From NCBI GenBank assembly GCA_000432135.1, contig HF990594.1, positions 1,588 through 26,358 of the forward strand: a stretch of DNA of 24,771 nt, given 5' to 3'. This document shows, piece after piece, positions 19,686 to 24,771 of this stretch. Every line of letters begins with the position of its first letter. The first letter of the stretch is position 1. The stretch comes from Firmicutes bacterium CAG:124 (GTDB lineage Bacteria > Bacillota > Clostridia > Oscillospirales > Oscillospiraceae). A model generated the notes under the pieces. That model did not search any database. It was not told the origin of the DNA and worked only from the letters and a program-made list of their open reading frames with translations. A program made the translations under genes and the position numbers.

Positions 19686-20110
19686 AAGCGTACACCGTGT
19701 ATCAACCTTACGCATACGCCACCGTCGCCGGGCTGAAACACTACGAAACCCGCCCGCGGCGGACGAACATTCGGGGCCGCGTCGCGGTCCACGCGGCGAA
19801 AAAAGACGCGTGGCGTTCCGGCATTCTCGAAAAAGGAATCATGCCGGAGATCGAAGCGGCGTTATCAGAACATCAAGGGGTTGGGAATCGGTTTGCACAC
19901 CTTGATTACGGCGCGGTGATCGGAACGGTTGAAATTGTCGATTGCGTCCCCGTGGAAGAGATCGTGGACGCGCTGACGGAGCAAGAAAAGCTTTGGGGCG
20001 ACTATTCGCCGGGGCGGTTCGCATGGGTGCTTCAAAACCCGGTCATGTTTGACAAGCCTATTCCGGCCCGTGGAAAACAGGGCTGGTGGGAATGGGAGGG
20101 CGTGAAATGA
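19682..20110 (+). CDS. ASCH-domain protein
   Basis: The 142-residue protein starts at ATG 19682. YTVYQPYAYATVAGLKHYETRPRRTNIRGRVAVHAAKKD is the opening of the ASCH domain (PUA-like beta barrel), with the basic E-x-R patch for RNA or nucleotide binding. YGAVIGTVEIVDCVPVEE and GRFAWVLQNPVMFDKPIPARG complete the barrel. ASCH proteins include RNA-binding regulators and small-nucleoside deaminases such as acetylcytidine amidohydrolase. Phage copies are common but of unknown target. Confidence 0.87.
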   Translation: MKAYTVYQPYAYATVAGLKHYETRPRRTNIRGRVAVHAAKKDAWRSGILEKGIMPEIEAALSEHQGVGNRFAHLDYGAVIGTVEIVDCVPVEEIVDALTEQEKLWGDYSPGRFAWVLQNPVMFDKPIPARGKQGWWEWEGVK

Positions 20111-20304
20111 AATGCCGGGAATGCGAATACGCGTCAATTTCAACGTATATGCGGAACGGGAACGGTGCAAGCGCACACGTCGGGCATTTCGCACAGGAAG
20201 CGGCATTTTGCAAACACCCTGATTGCAAACCGCCGGGGCCGTTACTGTTCTACGGGAAAACCGCCCCGCGATACTGCCCGTTGAAGAAGAAAGAGAGGAA
20301 ATAA
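20107..20304 (+). CDS. Small Cys-containing phage protein
   Basis: The 65-residue protein overlaps the ASCH stop by ATGA. MKCRECEYAS, FCKHPDCKP and YCPL give five cysteines in a C..C/C....C/C pattern. Similar short proteins occur in gut phages. Function unknown. Confidence 0.65.
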   Translation: MKCRECEYASISTYMRNGNGASAHVGHFAQEAAFCKHPDCKPPGPLLFYGKTAPRYCPLKKKERK

Positions 20305-20306
20305 GC

Positions 20307-20522
20307 ATGGGTAAAATCACGATCACAGAGAAGCAGGAAGCAATTATTCGGCGGCTGAATGACCCGCTTTATACCGTGGAATTTCTGAAAGAATGGGTCA
20401 ACCGCAACGACAACGTATTTATCAACGCGCCCGCGGCCCTGCAAGCTATGGGCGCAAGCGGATTCTTTGCCGCCGTTCGCGCAATCGAGCGGGCGGAAGA
20501 AAGCGACGGTGAAAATACATGA
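20307..20522 (+). CDS. Unrecognised 71-residue protein
   Basis: ATG 20307 has GAGAGGA upstream. A helical start (TEKQEAIIRRLNDPLYTVEFLKEWVNR) is followed by a second helix pair. It contains no cysteines or membrane segment. ATGA overlap with the next gene. Confidence 0.6.
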   Translation: MGKITITEKQEAIIRRLNDPLYTVEFLKEWVNRNDNVFINAPAALQAMGASGFFAAVRAIERAEESDGENT

Positions 20523-20995
20523 ATTATCAACCGAAAGTGATTCGTTGCCGCCTGAAAACGGGCGGTAAGACAATTCAGGAAATCCGGGAGAAGAACAAGG
20601 GTCAAGGCATGGTTTACCGGGATTTCGAGAACATCAAGAAAACCTATGACGTTTTAGACGGCGTTGTGTTGCTTCTTTCCCTTTGGGCCTACGATATGCA
20701 CGCAAGCTATCATTTGCATAATTGGGACCCGGCGGACGACGAACGCATGATGACGGCTTTCTACTACGCGGAGCAATACCACCCGTTTAGAGATATGCGA
20801 CCGTATCGGAACGACTTTGAAAAATTTAAGGCCGATTGGACGGCGGGGACCTATGACCCCGGAAGCGCGTTCACCTTTGACCCGGCGGACGTGGAAGAGA
20901 TCGAAACGCTTTGCGAAGAGATTTCGCTACCGCCGGACCCGAACCCCACCCCGGCGAAGCCGAAACAGAGGAAACACAAGCGGCGGCGGAAGTGA
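20519..20995 (+). CDS. Unrecognised 158-residue protein with basic tail
   Basis: The protein opens with NYQPKVIRCRLKTGGKTIQEIREKNKGQGMVYRDFENI. It has one mildly hydrophobic helix (VLDGVVLLLSLWAYDMH), an acidic aromatic middle and a Pro/Lys/Arg-rich end (KPKQRKHKRRRK) that could contact nucleic acid. No family is recognised. Confidence 0.65.
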   Translation: MNYQPKVIRCRLKTGGKTIQEIREKNKGQGMVYRDFENIKKTYDVLDGVVLLLSLWAYDMHASYHLHNWDPADDERMMTAFYYAEQYHPFRDMRPYRNDFEKFKADWTAGTYDPGSAFTFDPADVEEIETLCEEISLPPDPNPTPAKPKQRKHKRRRK

Positions 20996-21005
20996 GGGCT
21001 GGGGC

Positions 21006-21554
21006 ATGGAAACAGACCTGACAAAGAGAATCAAGCGACGATTGCACAATTTCCGCCCGGCTTTCAACAGCAGTATGCGGACGATCAGGTGGGCGGAAGA
21101 AGTGCAGACCCCGACCGGGTTTGTTGACGTTATCCGCTTTGAAGATTACGTGGAGCGGGACGAAAGCTATTGCGACCGCCAGCAGGGGTGCAAGATTCCC
21201 GGAAAGGCGTTTCCGTGTAAGGCGTGCGCCGGGTGCTTTTTCAGACGGCCCGTTTACAACATGGGAATTTTGACAAGTTGCTTTGAAGTGAAAATAACGG
21301 TTTCTGACTTCAAGAGCGAAAACGGACACAACTTCCACGGAAACCGCAATTATTACGCCGTCCCGGTTGAGATATACGACAAGGTGAAAGACCTTGTGCC
21401 GCCGGGTATCGGAATCATAGTGTTTTACCCCGAATCGGCGCACATGACAGTTAAACGGGAATGCGAACACCGGGAGATCACCGCGGAAATGTGTTCTACC
21501 CTGCTATATGGCGCGCTGAAAAAATGGGTTGACGGAACGGAGGAAACGACATGA
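21006..21554 (+). CDS. MmcB-like PD-(D/E)XK nuclease-fold protein
   Basis: The 182-residue protein starts at ATG 21006. GFVDVIRFEDY (acidic strand) and CFEVKITVSDFKSENGHNFHGNRNYYAVP (E-V-K followed by the DF...NYYAVP stretch) fit the restriction-like nuclease fold of MmcB-type DNA-repair proteins. GIGIIVFY continues the core sheet. An inserted cluster (CDRQQGCKIPGKAFPCKACAGCFF) with five cysteines suggests an added zinc site. The active residues appear present, so DNA cleavage is possible but not shown. Confidence 0.72.
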   Translation: METDLTKRIKRRLHNFRPAFNSSMRTIRWAEEVQTPTGFVDVIRFEDYVERDESYCDRQQGCKIPGKAFPCKACAGCFFRRPVYNMGILTSCFEVKITVSDFKSENGHNFHGNRNYYAVPVEIYDKVKDLVPPGIGIIVFYPESAHMTVKRECEHREITAEMCSTLLYGALKKWVDGTEETT

Positions 21555-21799
21555 TGAACGGAAAGGCGTTAAACCTGAAATGCCCGGTTTGCGGAGCGGA
21601 GAACCAGCCGGTTCAAGTTGACATTGACCGCGGCTGGTCCGGGAATCAGGTTCGGGCGAAATACGAATGCCGCGGAGTTCGGAAACGGCTTTTTAGGAAG
21701 CCGGAACCGTGCGCGGCAAGATACACCGTAACGCTGAACGGCATTCAAGCCGACAGGCTGATTCAAAGATTGTACGAAGAAGCGGAGGGCGAAAAATGA
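21551..21799 (+). CDS. Small zinc-ribbon protein
   Basis: The 82-residue protein starts at ATG 21551 (or 21554). LKCPVCGAENQPVQVDIDRGWSGNQVRAKYECRG followed by EPCAARYTV is a CxxC...C...C ribbon similar to proteins that bind nucleic acid. ATGA overlaps join it to both neighbours. Confidence 0.65.
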   Translation: MMNGKALNLKCPVCGAENQPVQVDIDRGWSGNQVRAKYECRGVRKRLFRKPEPCAARYTVTLNGIQADRLIQRLYEEAEGEK

Positions 21800-22005
21800 A
21801 ATATGCAGAGTTCAAGGCGGTTTGCCCCTATGAGATCGGCGACAAAATCAAGGTAATTCAGGAAGAACGGGAGGAAGTACACACGATCACCGATATTGTG
21901 TGTATGCACTATCTGAAAACCGGGGCCGTGCAATTCCTGTTTGAACTGGACAACAGCGGAAAGCTGGTATCTATTGCCCCGACGGAAGAGGCTTGCAAGC
22001 AATAA
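21796..22005 (+). CDS. Small beta-rich phage protein
   Basis: The 69-residue protein starts at ATG 21796. Its pattern (GDKIKVIQEEREEVHTITDIVCMHYLKTGAVQFLFELDNSGKLVSI) resembles small SH3-like barrel proteins that occur in many Firmicutes phages. Function unknown. Confidence 0.65.
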   Translation: MKYAEFKAVCPYEIGDKIKVIQEEREEVHTITDIVCMHYLKTGAVQFLFELDNSGKLVSIAPTEEACKQ

Positions 22006-22049
22006 ACCCCGCCGTCGAGCGGGAGAAATACGACAAGGAGGTTTGCACG

Positions 22050-22826
22050 ATGAAAACTATATCAATTATCAACCTGAAAGGCGGCGTTGCAAAGACGCTG
22101 ACCGCTGACAACATGGCGCACGTTCTCGCAGTTTTCCACAATAAGCGGGTATTGCTTGTGGATAACGACAAGCAGGGCAACACGTCAAAGGCATTCGGGG
22201 TCCATTCCTACGATGAAAAGAGCCTTTCGGACATTCTGACCGCCCGGCGGCTTGACCCGTGGGAGGTTATCAGGAAAACCCGCTTTGAGAACATCGACGT
22301 ATTGCCCGCAAACATGACCTTGATTCGGGCGAATCTTGAAGTGATGATGGACAGCGCCCGCCCCCAGCAAACGCGCTTACGGGACGCGCTGAACGTCGTT
22401 GCAAAGGACGGATTTTACGATTACTGCATTATCGACAACGCGCCCGACATCAACATATCGACTATAAATGCCCTTGTCGCGTCTGACGACGTGATTATTC
22501 CGATCAAGATTGACAAATACGCCTTTGACGGGCTGGCGGAACTGAAAGAACAGATAGAGGACACGCGGGACGACCTGAACCCGCGCTTGCGGCTGGCGGG
22601 TTGCCTTATCACCTGTTTTCAGAGGACCGACGCAGACAGGCAGGGCGAAGAATGGTTGAAAGCCCAGCCGGAATACCCGGTTTTTGACACGCACATTCGC
22701 TATTCGGAGAAAGTCACCGAAAGCACCTTTTCCGAATCCCCCATTGCTGAATACAGCAGACGGAGCGGGGCCGCTATGGACTATATCGCGTTTGTGCGGG
22801 AGTATTTGCGGAGGGGCAAGCAATGA
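22050..22826 (+). CDS. parA: ParA-type partition ATPase
   Basis: The 258-residue protein starts at ATG 22050, with AAGGAGG about 7 nt upstream. The deviant Walker A motif is KGGVAKT (10-16), with VDNDKQGNTSKAFG as the A'/switch region and YCIIDNAPDINISTINAL as Walker B and following loop. There is no N-terminal HTH, so it is the short type, which relies on its ParB-like partner for DNA contacts. ParA moves DNA to daughter cells by ATP-driven binding to the nucleoid. ParB follows after one small gene, so this is a partition operon. Confidence 0.95.
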   Translation: MKTISIINLKGGVAKTLTADNMAHVLAVFHNKRVLLVDNDKQGNTSKAFGVHSYDEKSLSDILTARRLDPWEVIRKTRFENIDVLPANMTLIRANLEVMMDSARPQQTRLRDALNVVAKDGFYDYCIIDNAPDINISTINALVASDDVIIPIKIDKYAFDGLAELKEQIEDTRDDLNPRLRLAGCLITCFQRTDADRQGEEWLKAQPEYPVFDTHIRYSEKVTESTFSESPIAEYSRRSGAAMDYIAFVREYLRRGKQ

Positions 22827-23038
22827 GAGAGGAAAAGGCCGTTCCCGAATACTGCAAAAACAACCCGAAAAAGATTCGCGCCTATCAATGCGATATATGC
22901 GACGTGCTGGACGTGGACGACTTCACGGACAAGAGATTTTGCCGGGCGGGATTTTGGCCCGGTTGCGGCGACCCGGACGGGTGCCGGGAAGCGTTCAGAC
23001 CCATAGAGGGGCGCGGAAGAATCGGAGTACATCGGTAA
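22823..23038 (+). CDS. Small Cys-rich protein between parA and parB
   Basis: The 71-residue protein overlaps the parA stop by ATGA. Cysteines occur in EYCKNN, YQCDICDV, RFCRAG and GCGDPDGC, eight or so candidate metal ligands. It is co-translated with the partition genes. An accessory role there is a guess. Confidence 0.65.
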   Translation: MREEKAVPEYCKNNPKKIRAYQCDICDVLDVDDFTDKRFCRAGFWPGCGDPDGCREAFRPIEGRGRIGVHR

Positions 23039-23041
23039 ATT

Positions 23042-23054
23042 GTCCGAATCGGAC
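23042..23054. promoter_or_regulatory. 13-nt palindrome before parB (operator or parS candidate)
   Basis: GTCCGA-a-TCGGAC is a perfect palindrome in the short space between the Cys-rich gene and parB, 17 nt before the parB ATG. It overlaps the region before the ribosome site. It could be bound by ParB as a parS-like or operator site. Confidence 0.4.
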
Positions 23055-23071
23055 GGAAAGGGGCTTACATC

Positions 23072-24280
23072 ATGGCAAAGTTTAATTTGAATCAGATTTT
23101 GAACGACGCTTCACGGGCCGCGGCAAAAGGCGGGGAGCCTACCCCCCGTCCCGCTGAAAGCAGGATGGAGAAAATCAGCGTTTACGACCTTGTGCCGTCG
23201 GAAGATAATTTCTATTCCATTCGGGAGATCGAAGAACTGAAAGCGGCAATCGAAATCGCCGGGAAAGTGCTTCAAAACCTTGTCGTCGTCCCGCTCGACG
23301 GCGGGAAATACAAGGTCATTGCCGGACACCGCCGCCGCCTTGCGTCGATTTCCCTTGTTGAAGAGGGAAAACCGCAATATGAGTTCGTGCCGTGCGACGT
23401 GGAACCGAACGAAGAAGCGGCGGAAGATCAAGAGGTCCGCGACGGCCTTATGTTGATCGTGACAAATTCGCAGAGGGAGAAAACCGCATGGGACAAAATC
23501 GAAGAAGTGCGGTATTTGCGGGAAGTGCTGGAGAAAGCCCGGACGAAGCCCCGGTTCGTCGCCCTGCTTCAACAGATCGTTTCACAGACGTTCGGCGGTG
23601 CAGAGGTTCAGGCGGACGGGACGCGGGATTTCATAGCAAAGGTGCTTCACACAAGCACAACACAGATCGGGCGGTATGACGCGATCATTCGGAACCTTTG
23701 CCCGGACTTCAAAGCGGAGTTGCAAGAGGACCGTATAAACGTTTCGACCGCCTACGAACTTTCAGGGCTGGCGGCAGAGGAACAGCAAGCGGCGTTTGCG
23801 GAGTATCAGAGGACCGGGGAAATCTCCATAAAGGCCGCGCGGGAACGGAAAAGCCCGCCCCCGGCGGAGAGGACAGAGCGGGAAACCCAGCCACCCGCTC
23901 CACAGACCGCCACACAGCCGCCGGAAGCGCCGGGACGTAAAGAAACATACCCGCCCGCGGAAAGACCCGCAGAGGGCCACGCAGAGCCGCCGAAACAGGC
24001 GGACGCGCCCGCGGAAAAGCCGATTTCGGCAGCAGGACCGACCGACGAAGCGGAAAACACGCCCCCGGCGGAGCGGGAACAGCAGGAACAGCCGAAAGCG
24101 GCGGAAGAAAGACGCGCCCCGGCAGAGGGTACAACATGGGCCGTTGAACAGTTGGAAAGCTTACGGGACTATTGCCAGAGCATGAACGAAAGCGACACCG
24201 ACGACGGTTCAAGGGTTTGGGCAATGGACGTTGACGCGTTGAACATTGCGCTTTCCCGGTTACAACGTGAAAAAGAGTAA
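23072..24280 (+). CDS. parB: ParB-type partition protein (CTPase fold)
   Basis: The 402-residue protein starts at ATG 23072. Residues ~33-120 form the ParB/Srx domain, with VIAGHRRRLASI at 83-94 as the CTP-binding and clamp-closing motif. A helical DNA-binding region follows to about 235 (TSTTQIGRYDAIIRNLCPDF, VSTAYELSGLAAEEQ). Residues ~265-350 are a long Pro/Glu/Ala-rich linker. A short C-terminal helical domain (TTWAVEQLESLRDYCQSM) probably dimerises. ParB loads on a parS site and activates ParA. The linker is longer than in most family members. Confidence 0.92.
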   Translation: MAKFNLNQILNDASRAAAKGGEPTPRPAESRMEKISVYDLVPSEDNFYSIREIEELKAAIEIAGKVLQNLVVVPLDGGKYKVIAGHRRRLASISLVEEGKPQYEFVPCDVEPNEEAAEDQEVRDGLMLIVTNSQREKTAWDKIEEVRYLREVLEKARTKPRFVALLQQIVSQTFGGAEVQADGTRDFIAKVLHTSTTQIGRYDAIIRNLCPDFKAELQEDRINVSTAYELSGLAAEEQQAAFAEYQRTGEISIKAARERKSPPPAERTERETQPPAPQTATQPPEAPGRKETYPPAERPAEGHAEPPKQADAPAEKPISAAGPTDEAENTPPAEREQQEQPKAAEERRAPAEGTTWAVEQLESLRDYCQSMNESDTDDGSRVWAMDVDALNIALSRLQREKE

Positions 24281-24293
24281 GCAAAAGCGGCAC

Positions 24294-24310
24294 GGCGGTT
24301 TTTAACCGCC
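24294..24310 (+). repeat. Short hairpin after parB
   Basis: GGCGGTT-ttt-AACCGCC follows the parB stop by 13 nt. It has no T-run after it, so it is at best a weak terminator or an mRNA-stabilising hairpin. Confidence 0.45.
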
Positions 24311-24336
24311 TTTCCGCGCATACAGGAGGACAGGCA

Positions 24337-24771
24337 ATGAAACGCGAACGCGAAAAGGTTATAACGATCTTACGGTTTTACCGGGACGTTGATAAAACAA
24401 TCAAGCTGAACGAGCGGGTTATAAAGAACCTCGAAGATCAGTATTACACGACGCTGGGGGCCGTCAACATGGACGGTATGCCACACGGGAAAGGCACGCC
24501 GTCAAGCCCGGTTGAACGGGTTGTTCTGAACGTCCCCGCGTCCGTCCAGCAGACCATTTCAAGCATGAATCAGGAAAACCACAAGCTGGCGGAAATCAAA
24601 GGGCATATTCTTTCAGAGTTGAACGCCCTGAATTATCATCAAAAAGCGGTGCTTTTGGCGTTTTACATAGACGGTCTACAATGGGAACAGATTTCGGAAC
24701 GCCTGAATTACAGCCCGCGGCAATGCCGCAATATACGCGACGACGGGCTGGACGCTTTGGGAAAGCGGTTC
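24337..24771 (+). CDS. ArpU/RinA-like phage transcription regulator, partial
   Basis: The frame opens at ATG 24337, with AGGAGG about 7 nt upstream, and runs 145 codons to the window edge. After an N-terminal helical part (VITILRFYRDVDKTIKLNERVIKNLEDQYY) and a loop, the C-terminal region has LNALNYHQKAVLLAFYIDGLQWEQISERLNYSPRQCRNIRDDGLDALGK. This is a sigma-70-region-4-like helix-turn-helix. This architecture is known from ArpU/RinA-type regulators that activate late (packaging and structural) genes in Firmicutes phages. Its position predicts terminase genes just beyond the window. Confidence 0.78.
   Translation, partial: MKREREKVITILRFYRDVDKTIKLNERVIKNLEDQYYTTLGAVNMDGMPHGKGTPSSPVERVVLNVPASVQQTISSMNQENHKLAEIKGHILSELNALNYHQKAVLLAFYIDGLQWEQISERLNYSPRQCRNIRDDGLDALGKRF

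Noticed and set aside
9050..24771. CRISPR array or diversity-generating retroelement
   Set aside because: I see no regular spacer-repeat pattern, reverse transcriptase or template/variable repeat pair in the window.

Overview
The window joins two kinds of DNA. Positions 1 to about 9010 look like the chromosome of a fairly high-GC member of the Clostridia. An Oscillospirales/Ruminococcaceae-type gut bacterium is my inference, based on the family mix, strong AGGAGG-type ribosome sites and consensus sigma-A promoters. From about 9050 to the right edge (24771) lies a mobile element that looks like a prophage or phage-plasmid. Nearly all of it is one dense rightward run of small genes, many overlapping by exactly 4 nt.

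Host part, left to right: the end of an M3 oligoendopeptidase gene (pepF) with its terminator; an internally deleted chromate-transporter remnant; a leftward padR/HAAS-type regulator pair; a repeat- and hairpin-rich stretch behind a leftward tRNA-Met/tRNA-Glu operon; a small membrane protein; the tRNA methylthiotransferase gene mtaB, leftward and broken by a frameshift; an HPr-like protein without the usual histidine; a D,D-carboxypeptidase whose ribosome site sits in a terminator hairpin; the leftward Y-family polymerase dinB; and a leftward pair of threonine aldolase and hypoxanthine-type DNA glycosylase.

Element part: two unrecognised leading genes, an IS30-like HTH protein, a SleB-type cell-wall hydrolase, a HAD hydrolase, a DUF6273 protein and many small Cys-pair or one- to two-TM proteins (9155-13764). 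A 430-nt non-coding stretch follows (13765-14194). It carries a leftward promoter plus terminator that could make an RNA of about 80 nt, a 17-bp inverted repeat and a G-quadruplex motif. Directly after it comes an HUH-type rolling-circle Rep gene. Next are nucleic-acid functions: an HD hydrolase, a DUF2786 protein, a RecU-like resolvase, two DNA methyltransferases (one frameshifted in a G7 run), an ASCH protein and an MmcB-like PD-(D/E)XK protein. Then come ParA and ParB, and at the edge a partial ArpU/RinA-like sigma-region-4-type regulator of the kind that often precedes phage packaging genes.

Taken together the element appears able to replicate (Rep plus the candidate origin), partition (ParAB), process recombination intermediates (RecU) and modify its DNA (methyltransferases). 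No integrase, repressor, terminase, capsid or conjugation gene is inside the window, so the type of element stays inferred.
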